Assembly (NCBI GenBank): GCA_030620095.1
Contig: JAUTXW010002103.1
Location: 3,592,001 to 3,656,000, forward strand
Direction of reading: 5' to 3'
DNA length: 64,000 nt
Origin: Kuschelorhynchus macadamiae
Taxonomy: Eukaryota; Arthropoda; Insecta; Coleoptera; Curculionidae
The position numbers and the translations under genes were made by a program. Position 1 is the first letter of the stretch, and every line of letters begins with the position of its first letter. The notes beneath the pieces are model-generated. The model was not told where the DNA came from and made no database searches. It saw only the letters and a list, made by a program, of their open reading frames with translations. Shown here piece by piece: positions 33,875 to 46,599 of this stretch.

Positions 33875-36375
33875 CACTAGCAATAATAAATAATAAAAAC
33901 AATACCGTAAATACATATACACATATATTCATACATATGAACATACATACATGAAATGAAATGACCTAAAAAAGTATCATTTAGTTGAATATTAAAAAAA
34001 AAACACAAAAATGAAATAAACAGTATTAAGTCAACAAAATAGTCAACCAAGAATGTAACATAAACCATCAGCAAACTATAACTCATCTCCATAATATTCA
34101 TCCAATTGGTAATAAGCTTTGTCAATTAGCAATAGACGAACACGTTTTTTTAAACACTTTAAGTGTAGGAGAACCTTTTACAACATCTGGCAGGTGATTA
34201 TAAAGCCTTATACCTTCATATATTACCGATTTTTTTATTAAGTTGGATGATGGGATAGGTAGACGTAAATTCATTTGCCGACGGGTCACGTACCTCTAGT
34301 CCTCAACAATGTACTGATCTCTATTAATATATATAAAACATACAGTTTCCAGAATATACAAACATAGAAGAGTAAGAGAGTTCGCAGACGAACAAACAGG
34401 GGCCTACATTTGTCGCGTGGCCGAGCATGACATAGATATCGAATTGCTCTCTTTTGAATCACGAACATGTCAAGGAGATGTTTAGTTGCCGAGCCCCAAA
34501 AAGCAATGCCATATCGAAGCCGCGATTCAATCAGTGCAAAATATACAGTTTTAGCCAAATCAGAACCCAACTCCTGGACTACGACTTTTACTGCAAAGCA
34601 GCCGCACGACAATTTTCTGCCAAGTGTGACCATGTAGCTGTCAAACTTTAGACCGCTATCAATGATGAGGCCCAAGAATTTGGAGTTCTGCTGCCTGACA
34701 AGAGATGCACTACCAACTGTTATGTTCTCTAGATCACATTTAAAGCAGATCATGCTAGTTTTGTTAACATTCAGCGACAACAGGTTAGAGTCACACCACT
34801 CCTTCACCCTTCTCAAGTCAGATGAGACTGAAGCAGACAGGGAATTAATGTCTGCATCGTGCCAGAGAATGGTAGTGTTATCCGCAAACATTGTGAATTT
34901 ACCGCGGACATCCAATCTGGCAAGATCATTTATGTACAATAGAAAGAGAAGAGGGCCCAGAACTGACCCCTGCGGAACTCCCCAGTTCAAGGATCCTGAC
35001 GAAGAACAATTGCCACTCAAAACCACACGCTGCCGATGCCCTGTCAGACACGACTCGAACCAAGAATGGGCCACACCACGGAAACCATAGTGATGGAGTT
35101 TCTGCAGCAGAATTCTGTGACTCACGCAGTCAAAGGCTTTAGATAAGTCACAGAAGACAGCTACAGAATACTTGCCCTCATTGATGTGAGAATACAATTC
35201 TTTAAGTAGGCTAAACATGGCATAATTTGTACCACTATTCTTTTGAAATCCAAACTGTACCTTGGAAAGTATGGCGTTGTGCTCCAAGTATGAGACCATT
35301 CGACTTTTAACCAGCTTTTCGATGATTTTAGAAAGGGTAGACAAGAGCGAGATTGGACGGAAATTGGATGGATCATTCAAATCGCCACCCTCGTGAAGAG
35401 GAACCACTTTAGCTGAGACATGAAGAGAAAAAAACCCCTCTCCCACGACATATTAATAGCACAAACCAGGCTCTCTAGAACTGCATCAGGAAGGCTCATG
35501 AATATTCTAACAGACAGCTCATCATCCCCAGAAGACCTTTTATTCTTTATAGAGGTTATTATTTTTTTTAGTTCATATAAATCGGTTGGTAAAAAGTAAA
35601 AAGAATTCTGTATGGTTACACCTGACAAGTAAGTAATTGGCTCGACCACTGGATTAAGGTTCCTAGTGAGGGTATCTGCTATAGAACAGAAGTAATTATT
35701 AATGTCATCAGGAGGCAGGTCAGGTTAGACCATAATGTGATGTCCATTACTATGCCAAATTTCGTTGACAATAGACAAATATTGGTGAAATAAATAAACT
35801 TCCTGATTAGATGTAGAGATCTGAGATTCTTGGAAGATGTTTTAAATTCAGCAGTAAACCATAGCTTTTTAGGTTTTTTGTTCTTCAATTTTCTAACAGG
35901 AAATGCATTGTTGAAGATAGCAACCATTTTTTCATGAAATTTATTAATAGGGTCATAAGAGATATGCATACTCTCCCAATTTGCATAATTGGTGAAACTT
36001 TTCATAATTGTTTCTACTGAAAATTCTGCCATATCTATGCTTTGGACCAGGACAGTTGACACTGATTGATACGGAGAACTCAACAGCTTCTTGATCTGAT
36101 AGAGCAGCATTAATAACAGCACAGGTAACCAAGTTACCACTGTAATTAAAGCAAATATAATCTATAGTAGTACTTGAAAATTGTGAAATACGAGTGGGTG
36201 ACTCAACATGCATATGCAGATTATAAGAATTTAATAAATGAATTAAGCTAAGAGTACGAACAGAACCTTTATTACCAAAGTCAATGTTTAAGTCGCCGCA
36301 TAATATTATATAGGAAGAACTATTAGATAGTTCGGACAATAGAGCATCCAATCCAGTAACGAAATCATCAACATA
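33875..36375 (-). pseudogene. LINE ORF2 with mutated catalytic box
   Basis: From 36375 leftwards: an endonuclease C-terminal half (SYIILCGDLNIDFGNKGSVR ... DYICFNYSG ... SDQEAVEFSV), a linker, then RT (LHEGGDLNDPSNFRPISLLS, VQFGFQKNSGT, VAVFCDLSKAFDCVSHRILL, GVPQGSVLGPLLFLLYINDL). The catalytic box reads FADNTTIL, where the family has FADD, so the second Asp is Asn. The 386-codon RT frame (35446-34286) is otherwise long. Frameshifts lie near 35450 and 35950. 5'-truncated in the endonuclease. The 3' end lies at a TTATTATT-rich tail near 33890. Confidence 0.85.
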
Positions 36376-37330
36376 TCAGTATATCAGAAATTGATGGAAG
36401 TAGTAGTAAACCAACAGTTTATTGACTACTTTGAGAGAAATAAACTTCTTACTATGTACCAAGTGGGTTTCAGAAAGAATAATTCGTGTGAAAGTGCATT
36501 TCAAACTGTATTGATAAATTGGAAAAATGCTTTATGTCAGAGAAAGATTATTGGTATAGTTTTTTTGGACTTCCGTAGAGCATTTGAAATGACAGACCAA
36601 ACAATGTTATTGGAAAAGTAAATAAATATGGTATTAGAGACAATGTATATAAGTGGTTTAAAGATTACTTATCTGAGCGATATCAATAAACATGATTTAT
36701 GAACAGTACTTCAAGACAGCAAGAAAATATGTATGAATGAACATAATATATATAAATATGAAGAAACAGTACACTGGGACCAAATTTGTTTATAGTGTAC
36801 ATAAATGATTTAATTAGGCATCTAAATGAGAAGAGACCAAATTTATGATTATAAAAAGTAGAAAAAAATCCCTCCAAAACAAAAAATCATAGAGGTATCT
36901 ATGTAAATAACTAAAATATAGTACAAGTACAGGAATGCAAGTACCTGGGCGTTATTGTGGACGAAAACCTAACATTTTCTAAACATGCAGAATATATTAG
37001 TGATTGGTCTGAACTAACCACATATAAAACTATAATACTACCACATTTTAATTATTGCACGTCAATCCTGTTTTTATTAAGTAATTCCCAGGTAAATACA
37101 CTTCAGAAAAAACAAAATCTGGCCATGCGTTATATTCTTAAGCGCAGTAGATATACTAGTGTTAATAATATGTTAAAGACAACTGATTTATTAAGTGTTA
37201 AATAAATCATATTTATAAATACAATGACTGTCATATACAAAATAAAACACCATTTATTTCCAAATCATTTATTAAGTTACACTAGATCTGTGGCAGATAT
37301 GTGTAACTTGTCATGCAGTCCTGCATAATG
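36376..37330 (+). pseudogene. LINE ORF2 fragments, internally deleted
   Basis: 36391-36621 gives FIDYFERNKLLTMYQVGFRK, CESAFQTVLINW and GIVFLDFRRAFE, the middle of an RT. Further on, 36957-37205 gives the post-catalytic region (DENLTFSKHAEYISD, TTYKTIILPHFNYCTSILF, NLAMRYILKRSRYT). The catalytic box between them is unreadable or deleted. It lies head-to-head with the preceding minus-strand LINE. Confidence 0.7.
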
Positions 37331-37538
37331 ACCAATATTTTTAACAGAAAAACCACTGAGATTAATTCCATACTAATGGCCAAAAGGATATAATAGGATA
37401 AGCAATGGAAAGCTTATATTTAACAATTTTAAATAAAATTTTTTCTAAGTTATATAAAGGATATTTTGTACTGTACATACAGAATTAAAATAATTTAAAA
37501 ATGCACCCAGTGTTGAGATAAAAAAAATAAATACTTAC

Positions 37539-37757
37539 GTCTTTAACGTCCAATTCATAAGAAGCATGAGTTGCAGCATGAGTATTTTTAACATATTCGT
37601 GAATGATTTTAAATTCTTCAGATTCCCTGTGTAGGATATCGATTTCCGTGTTGAGCTGATTGTAGTAAGCGTCGACGGTATGTTCATCTCCAGTCGATTT
37701 CATTAGACTGTAAGCAATTTCCATCTCCAATAGATTATCCAACATTTCGATTTTTTG
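37539..37757 (-). CDS. Parp1: Parp1 exon, end of helical domain and start of ART
   Basis: 219 nt (73 codons) between the acceptor TTTTTTTCCAG and the donor GTAAGT. It encodes QKIEMLDNLLEMEIAYSLM, a variable loop, HRESEEFKIIHEYVKNTHAA and THASYELDVKD. This closes the auto-inhibitory helical domain and begins the ADP-ribosyltransferase fold. Confidence 0.95.
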
Positions 37758-39274
37758 CTGGAAAAAAATCAGTACTTGAGTAAGTTTTTGTAACAATATT
37801 TTTATCTAGCACATTTAAATATTAAATTTTTTTAATAGTTGATAACATATTTTAACCAATCAAATTAATTTTATATATTTTATCAAAGAGTTTCCACAGA
37901 AACTTTAATGCAATAAAAATGCATTTTGAAAATACTTTATTTGATATTTTAGATTTCAACTGAAAGCAATTCTATACTAGGGGTCAGCAATATAATTGAT
38001 TAATATTTATAACTGAAGGCTATCGCTCAAACTAGTTTTATCTATCGTTCTCCTTCAAACAATTTTTTAAAGAGCTTTGCGACTTTCTTTCTGCTAAAGT
38101 AGATATCCTAATCTCTAAATTCCCTTCATCTGTAACTTGGAGACTTTAAAGTAAGCCAATCTCTTACCAGCCTCATCTTAAAATATACCTACTTCCCATA
38201 CAACGTCGCACATAGCCAAAACTCATTAGACTTCTCACCACTTGCCCAGAACCATATCAGGTTTCCATTTCCGCTCCCCTGCGTTCCTCTTGCAGCGGTA
38301 TAATTACTGTTTCCTGTCCCATACAAGAGGAAATTGTAGAATCCATGCCACCTCGTACTATTGGATGGACACTATAAATCCGCTGTTTGGGATCAGCGAT
38401 TGTGGAATTTTTACTTTTCCTTCCCCTGGAATGTTGTTTCTTTTTCTTCCAGGGATGTGTTCACAAATCTCGGATGTAATCCAATTATGTATACAGTTGA
38501 CCTGCTGGTTTTATTCTATGCTTCATCAATAAATGAAAATATCAAATACGTGGTTTTTACACAACATCGTGTTTCTCTTGTAGATTGGTATTTCATAAAT
38601 CATTAATAAAAGAAAAGAATGAAATATTGTCTTAGGATATGAATAAAAGATTAAATTACCAAAACGAACTTGCTAGACAAGGGCACTCAACGTGAGCAGG
38701 CTTTTCACGTTAAAGCCTCAAATATTAAGGATTTATTTGGAGGTTATTATTACTGTCATTTTACATTGTTCGTATTTGTGATTTCATAGTCTTGTGCAGT
38801 TTAATCTTCAAATCAGTCTTTTTAGGAAGATTTTTTTGTTGTATTTTTTATTGCTGCTAAGCACTGTTATTAGTTAATAGTAATTTAATTTACAATTACT
38901 ATTTATATCTGCGCCCATAATGAATGTGATTTTACTTCTTGATAATTTAATCCACGAAATTGATTTGATTGAACTGTAGAAACCTTTATACCACGTTCTA
39001 TTAAGACTTCAAAACCTCCCAACATTAAACCTTGATTTCCCAAATTCTGCGATAATGCCAGACAAGAGAAAATCCGTATTCATAACAAATTTCTTACGAC
39101 GATAATACAATAATCGATTTTTCGCGATTTAATTAAGCGTCAAAAATCGATTAATCGGAAGTCGATTAATCGATTATTGCAATAATGATTATTCATTTGG
39201 ATAACCGCCCAGCCCTACTCTATACCCACGTAGCTGAATTTATATTCGGAATGTTATTAAACTAGTTTATTATT
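37758..39274. other. intronic, one possible LINE relic and a hAT-like end
   Basis: 38130-38560 contains short overlapping frames with phrases like RLWN and ESMPPRTIGW that resemble the 3' end of a LINE ORF2. The match is weak. 39101-39200 is rich in ATCGATTAATCGATTATT-type palindromes and ends ACCGCCCAGCCCTA, which resembles a hAT terminus. No matching left end was found. Otherwise nothing was recognised. Confidence 0.35.
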
Positions 39275-40076
39275 TTAGAAGAATTTTGATTTTTGTCAAT
39301 GACCTATCACTGAGGCTCGCTGATTGTCACCACCTAATGTTTGCGGATGATCTAAAAATCTTCATTCTTATAAATAATGAACCTGACTCTTCTTTACAAC
39401 TGAATATAAACAACATATATTCGTGGTGTCAAGAAAATCATATGAACCTGAACATCTCCAAATATAAGATTATCTCTTTTAGCAGGAAAAAGCATCCTAT
39501 TCAACTCACATACGTGATTAATTATATAGAAATTGAACGGGTTAGCATGGTAAATGATTTAGGGGTCATCGATTGAAATTGTTGGGTTTAAATGATTTAG
39601 CAACACGAAGAATGATTCTCACATTGTGTTTTGGTCATAAATTGCTAAGTAGTAGTATTATTAGTATTAACTTTAAAGTTCCATAGTGTATTATGAAAAA
39701 TGGTGACCGTTTTGCTCTTAACTATGCGCGTACCGACGTCGACAAAAATTCTCCAATAAATAATCTTATGAGGTTTTTGAATTCACTGCCTACAGATTTT
39801 AATTTTGAGGCAAATCCATTGAGTTTAAGAAAAAGATTCAAAATTTGCTTCGACCTTGAATGTGTTTTATGTCTTACTATGTTTGTAATTAAAATTACCG
39901 TTTTAAAAAATTGATGATGTTCTAGTATTTTATTTGTTTCTACAAGACGATTTTAACTTTTGTTTTAAACTTAGTCATAGTTTAGTATTAAATAGAATTA
40001 GATTTAACGATGATTGACATTTGTAACACTATTTGGGCTCTGCCTGTCATGTGTATTGTTCATAAATAAATAAATG
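39275..40076 (+). pseudogene. LINE RT fragment with 3' end
   Basis: 39286-39576 reads IFVNDLSLRLADCHHLMFAD with FADDLKIF, then LNINNIYSWCQENHMNLNIS, the catalytic and downstream RT region, close in pattern to the intact LINE at 58-61 kb. After a deletion the C-terminal end follows (FALNYARTDVDKNSPINNLM ... LRKRFKICF). It ends in AATAAATAAATG near 40070. 5'-truncated. Confidence 0.75.
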
Positions 40077-40489
40077 TTGAAGCAAAAATTGCAACAGATT
40101 TAATTCGAAACTGCTGATTTTATTTTTTGACGTTTTCTTCTAACTTGTGCAAGTTTTTTTTTAACTGATTACTATGAAATTAAAAAAAAAATCATTAATT
40201 AATAGAAAAAATTATTGTAACTTAAAAATATACAGCAAGGATAAACAGCTATGTCAGATAGTATAACAATTATAATAATCTGTAAGTTAACTTTGTTAAT
40301 ACTTTTCAAAAAATAAATAAAAAATATTACATATAAAATATATTGACTGTCTTAAATGACCTTTAATACCATAACATATAATGTGAACAACCCTTTAAGA
40401 GCATGGTATACAGGTAAAAGTTAAAATTAATATATTATACATTTTTTTTAAATTTATATTACTTTAAAAGGTATAAACTTATTCAAAGA
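40077..40489. other. AT-rich spacer, no gene seen
   Basis: No coding or repeat signal was recognised. Confidence 0.45.
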
Positions 40490-41540
40490 TACAGATAACA
40501 TGGCTTCCTCCACCAGCAGATCTTATTACCTTCTTAACCCACAACTGGAATAAGTCAATTGAATTCCACAGAGAAGCCCAAATTATTGCCCTCAACATAT
40601 CCAAAGCATTTGATCAAGTCTGGCATGATTCACTTCTTAACAAACTTCCTGCTTATGGTTTTCCTCCAAAACGTGGTACTTGGATTGCCAGATTTCTTTC
40701 CAACAGAAGTATTTCTGTAGTAGTTGAACGACCAATCATCAAACTTTCACCACATCAACGCAGGAGTTCCACAGGGTTCAGTTTTGGCACCTACCCTATT
40801 CCTCCTGCACATCAATAATCTGCTTTCTTCTACCAGAAATCCTATTCACAGCTATGCTGACCATAGCACATTCCACTCCAATACACAATTTCCCAAACCT
40901 GTCTCCACGAATTAAACTGACGATAGGCGTAGAGTAATGGCTTTATCCCTAACCAATCTCTTGAACCTCATCCAGTTTCCATTAAGACACAATCTTGTTA
41001 ACTATCTCACAAATTATCTCCCAGTACCCAAACCATGAATAATCAAATGATTGAAGCCAAAGATTCCTTTAGCCTAGTTGGTATCACTTCTCACAATGTT
41101 CGCTGGCATAATCACATTACGCGAAGAACTTGGGTTTTCTTTTTGGAGCTCGAAAATACTTTTCTTCTGCCAACTTGTTTACCCTTTTCACTTCGCAAGT
41201 CAGATCCTGCCTTGAGTACTGCTCACACTATGGGGAGTAGCCTCTCCTTCAATCCTTAATATCCTTGACTGCGTCCAAAGAAGAGCTATTTGCCTGATTG
41301 ATGATCCAAACAACACAAGAAAGGTTGCATCATTAGAGCATCTTCGAATTGTGGGCGATCGATACTACCACGGATCCTGTTCTGATGAATTATCATACAT
41401 TATGCTTGCCTTAGTCACTCCTGCCAGGAAGACATGAACATCGAGTCACATGTATCCCTTCACCGTCCAACTGCCAAGGCCAAGAACATCCCACTGTGTT
41501 CGCTCCTTTATTCCCAGAATATCCCGATTATGAAATATAA
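40490..41540 (+). pseudogene. LINE ORF2 relic of a third type
   Basis: With frameshifts: NISKAFDQVWHDSLLNKLPA, FLSNRSISVVV, then NAGVPQGSVLAPTLFLLHIN, SYADHSTFHS at the catalytic position (family YADD has become YADH), then RRAICLIDDPNNTRKVASLE and a SRLWN-like end. The last catalytic Asp is His. It ends at the ATA repeat at 41537-41558, which may belong to this element or to the next one. Confidence 0.75.
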
Positions 41541-41558
41541 TAATAATAATAATAATAA
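41537..41558. repeat. (ATA)n tail shared by two converging LINEs
   Basis: About seven ATA/TAA units between a plus-strand LINE on the left and a minus-strand LINE on the right. It is most likely the 3' tail of one of them. Confidence 0.7.
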
Positions 41559-44500
41559 AGGACTTTTATTTTAAAATATACATAAATAATACAAATAAAG
41601 TACAGAAAGGGCGAGATTCAGTTCATTTATTCTGGAAGGAATAAATGCCTGTTCTTACACCTAACCCTAATCTAGTAGATAAACGCATCCCAAAAAATGT
41701 ATAATAAACAAGAGAAAGCGGCAACAAAAATTACATAGTAACACAAAAGAGAAAATTAAATGGAATTCAAGTTACACTAAAGCATTGGTTATTCACACAG
41801 AATATGTCAGTCATAAACATTGTACAAATTGTGAAATATAGAGGTTAACATCAATTCGTAATTATATAAGTATTATTGTTTAGAAAATAGCTTTTTAAAC
41901 ACATATTGTTTAAATGCATTCATTACATTTGCAATTTGATATGAAAATGATCTCTTATACATTTCTGTTGAGTGGAAAGGAGGGGTTAGTGTACCTTTAA
42001 ATCGAATATTCAAGTTATGAATATCCGTTCGATATCGAATTTTATTATATAAGTAAGAAGGTATTTTACTTGTTAAAATGGAATAGAAAAGCGTTGCAGA
42101 ATGAAGTTGTCTCCTTTTTTTCATATTAAGCCAATTGTTGAGGTTAAAAGTGTGGCTAATATGGTCGTACTTTCTTATGCCGTAAATTAGGCGCAAACAA
42201 CTATTTTGAAGTCTTTGTATTCTTCTTATATCTGTGCTTTTTTGACAGGAATCATATACGGTGTCACAAAAATTAAGATGGGATAGGACCAACAATTCAC
42301 AAAGCATAGATTTAGTTTTTCTATTTAATACAGCTCTGTGTTGATATATTAATTTTAAATTAATGTAACTTTTTTGTAAGCATTTACTAATGGGCTGAGA
42401 AAATCGCAGGTCTTGGTCCATAATGAGGCCAAGATTTTTATAATGTTCATAAAATGTGATAGGTTTGTCTGTAATTACAATTTTGTCTTTAAAGGATGCC
42501 ACAAAATTTCTCCTATCCTTCACCCTACCGAACACCATCACGGTCGATTTTGCCGAATTTAACTGCAAACAATGTTTGTTGGAGAACGCATATAAGTTTT
42601 CCAAATCATAGTTTATTGCAGACACCGCCTGTTGACTTTCTTGAACATTAAATGACATATATATTTGAGTGTCGTCGGCATAATAATGCTGGGCACAAGA
42701 GAGAAACACTGAAGGAAAATTGGAAACATACACAGAAAAGAGAAGAGGGCCCAATATAGAGCCTTGTGGAACTCCTGTCGAAATTTCTAAAAAATTAGAT
42801 GTAAGCCCAGCGCACAACACAGCCTGTATTCTATTTTGGAGGTAGTCAGCAACCAGATAGCGGGCTGTCGGTGACAATCCAATGAAATTTAGAATGGAGT
42901 TAAGAATTTCATGGCTCAGAGTGTCAAAGGCTTTGGTGTAGTCCAGCAATATCAAAACTATCAGCTTGCTTTTATCTATAGCGCTAAAAATATTATCTGT
43001 GATTTCTGACAATGCTGTAACACAGCCATGCCCCAACCTAAAACCAGACTGAGTAGTTGGAAGAATATTGTTAATATTCAAATGCTTTTGCAATTGCATT
43101 TCCATTACTTTTTCCAGTAATTTCGAAAACGTCGGTAAAATGCTGATTGGCCTGAGATTATTATATGTTGAGGGATTAGGAGTCTTGGGCAGGGGAATGA
43201 CGCAGGCTTTTTTCCACTCCGATGGGAAAACCGAGTGTCTTAAACAAAAGTTGATAATATGCGTTATATGTGGCAACAAATATGGTAGACATAACTTTAT
43301 TGTTAATATGTTTATACCATCTTTTCCCGTAGCTGTAGTTTTAATATTAGATATAATCTTTAAAACTTCAATTTCAGAGACCTCAGAAAAGCTGAAGATG
43401 CTTTTTACTGATTCCTTTTTGTTATTTTTATAATATAAAAGTAATTCCTGGTCAACAGGAAGTTTTTGAATACAATTAAGAAAGTAATCATTTATTCGAT
43501 TGACATCAATTAGTTCATCAGGTATTTGGTTATTTTGTTTTTTAGTAAAATTCAATAACTTTAAAGAAGACCAGATATCTTTTTGGGTTTTTCATTGCCT
43601 GCTGATCAAAATATACTTTTTTTTTCCCTACGAACGGCATTAGTAATCGTATTTCTCATCTGTTTATATAGATTCCAATCAGCTGCATTATGATATTTTT
43701 TATATTTAGCTAATATTTTATCCCTATCCTTTATCATTTCACGAATAGTGTCGGTGAGCCAAGACGCATATGGTTTCGAGATGCGATAACTTTTGAACGG
43801 AGCGTAAATATCTAATAAAGTCTGTAAATTTGTATTAAGTCCGGTCCGCATTCTGTAAATGATAAAAAAAAAAAAACCAAAAAGGAGATTTGAACCCACC
43901 TCCTCTGCCTCACCGTTGTTCAGCCATTAATAATGACCGAAAAACGGTACTTAAGAAATTTAAGAGAAAATTTGTTTTTATTTGTTCATTTATTGGAAAT
44001 TTATTTAGTTAAGAAATTTTATTTACTTTAATTATTTTATTAATGTTTTATAGAGCAAGTTAATTACTTAATTTTTTATTTATTATTTGATTAGAAACTT
44101 TAATTTTTTTAATTTAGTTATGATATCTTTTTTTAAATTTATCTCCTTAATGGTTTTGAACACCATATGCCATTTTTTACTTTATTAAATGTTTCGCGAG
44201 TTCTCCTTTGATTTTGGACTTAAGTCCCGGAGGTACCTATAACCCTCCTAGTAAATGATAAATATTATCCCAAGGAATAGACTTAAGGCCATAGTCAAAC
44301 TGTTCAAAAGAGATTGAACTGAGATTTTTAAAATCACAAGCGGTTCTAAAAGCTGGCACGCTGGAGGTTTCAATGTTACTTATAAAGTACACTAATTCAT
44401 GGTCGCTTACCTCTTCTACGTGGGATGTTCCTGCTGCTATAATTGTCTCCTCTTCCGTTGTTAAGATATAATCAATTAAGGTCGATGTAGTATGTGAGAT

Positions 44501-45300
44501 ATGAGTTGGTTCATTTAAACTTTGTTTTAGCTCTAAGCCCTCGAAAAGTTCTGTAGCACATTTAGCGTCAGCGTTTTCGAAATTAAATAAATTTATATTG
44601 AAATCTCCAATGCAATAAAATGTACGAGCCATTGGTAAAACAGATGATACAAAGCTTTCAAAATTATTTAAAAAATCGGTATATGATAAGTTTGGGGGTT
44701 TGTAAACAACACCAATTATGATTTCCCTATGATACATTTGTAACTTCAACCAAAGTTGCTCTATATTTTTGGGTGAATTAATTTTTGTAAACTTAATGTT
44801 TTCTATGATGAAGAAACCAACTCCTCCTCCCCTGCTAGCTCTATCGCAACGGACAACAACATAACCTAGTATATGAACTATTTCATTTGATACAGAACTA
44901 TTAAGCCAAGTTTCGCTCACTCCAATAATATCATAGTTGTTACATAAAACTACATTCCTAAAAGCATCAAAATGAGCTACCAGAGACCGAACATTAACAT
45001 GTGCTATTTTAAGCTGTTTTTTCATATTTTTTTTATTAACCATCAGAATTAAGTACAAATGAAAACATAAATGTTAGCAGCAAATGCCTTTCCCTTTCCT
45101 AATCGGCAAGTCGTTAAATCCCGCATCAATAAACTTTCCTTCTCGTTACTTAAAGCCATCACGGTACCTAGTACTTAGGCCTTCGCAGTCTGTTCATGCC
45201 AATATTTTCGGGGATAATTTGTATGAGATCAAAAATAGCAAAAATTCTGCTCAAAACCTGCATAAGTGTATTTTCTTTGTTGTTTTAACACCAAACTAGA
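41559..45300 (-). pseudogene. near-complete CR1-type LINE ORF2, split by a small insertion
   Basis: The endonuclease lies at 45058-44237 (KIAHVNVRSLVAHFDAFRN, GVSETWLN, RGGGVGFFI, CIGDFNINL, DYILTT, SDHELVYF). The RT lies at 43555-41873, 560 codons without a stop (WKKACVIPLPKTPNPSTYNN, LRPISILPTFSKLLEKVMEM, LLDYTKAFDTLSHEIL, GVPQGSILGPLLF, HYYADDTQIYMSF, then SHLNFCDTVYD and the C-terminal end). YADD is intact. A 97-codon linker frame (43899-43606) lies between. A 12-bp-duplication insertion at 43867-44250 and a frameshift near 43590 break the gene. ORF1 is at most a short remnant right of 45060. Confidence 0.88.
43867..44250 (-). mobile_element. SINE-like insertion with 12-bp target duplication
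   Basis: Both flanks are GTAAATGATAAA (43855-43866 and 44251-44262). Removing the insert rejoins the LINE frames. On the minus strand the insert ends with a tRNA-like part. TGGCTGAACAACGG approximates a pol III A box. About 30 bases later GGGTTCAAATC (43897-43887) fits the B box, followed by CTCC and a T-run. The upstream 300 bp are AT-rich with no gene. The T-run adjoining the tRNA-like part is an unusual order for a SINE. Confidence 0.6.
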
Positions 45301-45801
45301 ACAACTTCTGAAACAACAGCAAAAAAAAACTAACCTAATATGGTCTTCTCTAAGCAACATCCATGGTATTGGGTGAAGAATTTACAAAGTAAAAAGAAAT
45401 AAGTACCACTTTTTTATTATCAAATTTCAAGTGACGGACAAGTTTATGTCAAAACATTTTAAGTTAACAATTAAATAACATCATCGCAGGTCAATTTTCA
45501 GTATTGTCACTAGAAGTGAATTTTCAGTTTAGTATTTTACCTACTGGTTAATTTTTACTTATTAATTCAGTTTTTCTCGACATTGCCTTCTTCTTATTCA
45601 TTGTTTCTAATCAAAATAGCTCGATTCTAAAAGAGGGCAATTTTTTTGAAACAATAAGAAAATAACCAAATGCAGTTTCCTCTAAGCTATTTTTCAAAAA
45701 CTTATGACATGTTTTACATGAAAAACTTTTTTACAATTTATAATAGAAACATATTTGTCATACTGAGATATTCTGTTCTTATAATCTAATTACTTGCATA
45801 C
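45301..45801. other. intronic, no gene seen
   Basis: Spacer between the LINE 5' end and the Parp1 exon. Nothing was recognised. Confidence 0.45.
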
Positions 45802-46068
45802 CTTAATTATTTCTGTATCCCTCAATATAGGAACTTCATCCACTCCAAAACTATGTGGTATCAATGTATAAAACCTATTAGTGGCCTCAATCAATTTGGG
45901 TTCTGTGGCACCCTTTTCAATGATCGTCTGAAGCTCAGTAAGAACAGCATAAGCCTTCTGAATTTGGTTTTTGCTCAGTTTGCCCAGAGGCATTTTTTCG
46001 GTGTCCAGCTCAAACTCCAACATAAGTTTTTTCATTTGGTTCACATCAAAGATTAATTTCATTAGATC
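45802..46068 (-). CDS. Parp1: Parp1 exon, helical regulatory domain
   Basis: 267 nt (89 codons) between the acceptor CGGTTTTAG and the donor GTATGC. It encodes DLMKLIFDVNQMKKLMLEFE, MPLGKLSKNQIQKAYAVL, then RFYTLIPHSFGVDE. This is the alpha-helical domain that blocks NAD+ access until DNA is bound. Flanking splice phases are both zero. Confidence 0.96.
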
Positions 46069-46164
46069 CTAAAACCGAAATGAGTCTTAATTAATAAAAT
46101 TTAAATACATTTTTATATAAAATTTTGAAGCAATCAAAAATTATTTTTCAATTACACATAGAAC

Positions 46165-46590
46165 GGAATCATGGTTCATGGAATTAGACCGCGTCAAATG
46201 GGAGTTACTATCCGACGTTTCGCCTTCGACTGCACGAGGCATCTTCAGAGATCTTTACTTCACGAGATCTCAACACTGAATGAGCTCAAAGAGATTAAGG
46301 CGGGCTTTTATACCCGACTTGTGCTCACCGAACCGTGACCCTGTGTTAAGATCGGTTTCTACGTGTGATGTAGACCGTAACACGTATTTCTATTGAAGTT
46401 CCTTGTATATTTGAGATTTTCAATAGATTCTCTGATCTTTCGTTTATAAAATCCTGAAACCGACGCGAGAACCTTGGTTTCTTTTACATTTATATGCCCA
46501 GTGGTATGCTGGGGTTCAGCTACTACAGATTGGGCAACTTGTGTGTCTTTAATATATCATTCCTGTTTCTTCCACATACACTTCTTAATA
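46165..46590 (-). pseudogene. Penelope-like fragment (nuclease end and 3' end), minus
   Basis: The same family as 15.4-16.9 kb. The minus strand carries a degraded end of the GIY-YIG nuclease region (IRESIEI-like helix near 46440) and the hammerhead-like 3' terminus at 46210-46252. It lies back-to-back with the plus-strand copy that follows, repeating the inverted layout at 15-16 kb. Confidence 0.7.
46210..46252 (-). ncRNA. hammerhead-like motif, PLE copy C
   Basis: Minus strand: AUCU, CUGAAGA, GCCUCG...CGAAGGC helix, GAAAC, GUC, GGAU. Stem I pairs AUCU with GGAU (one G-U pair), a different sequence from copy A but still paired. The core and stem II are intact. Confidence 0.6.
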
Positions 46591-46599
46591 CTTGAAAAA

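Noticed and set aside
38242..38606. Two overlapping 80-100 codon frames as a possible gene
   Set aside because: Phrases resemble a decayed LINE 3' end. No start, splice or domain evidence supports a host gene.
43887..43930. A tRNA gene at the GGGTTCAAATC motif
   Set aside because: Only promoter-like boxes are present. No acceptor, D-arm or anticodon stem can be folded, and it lies in an insertion with a target duplication.
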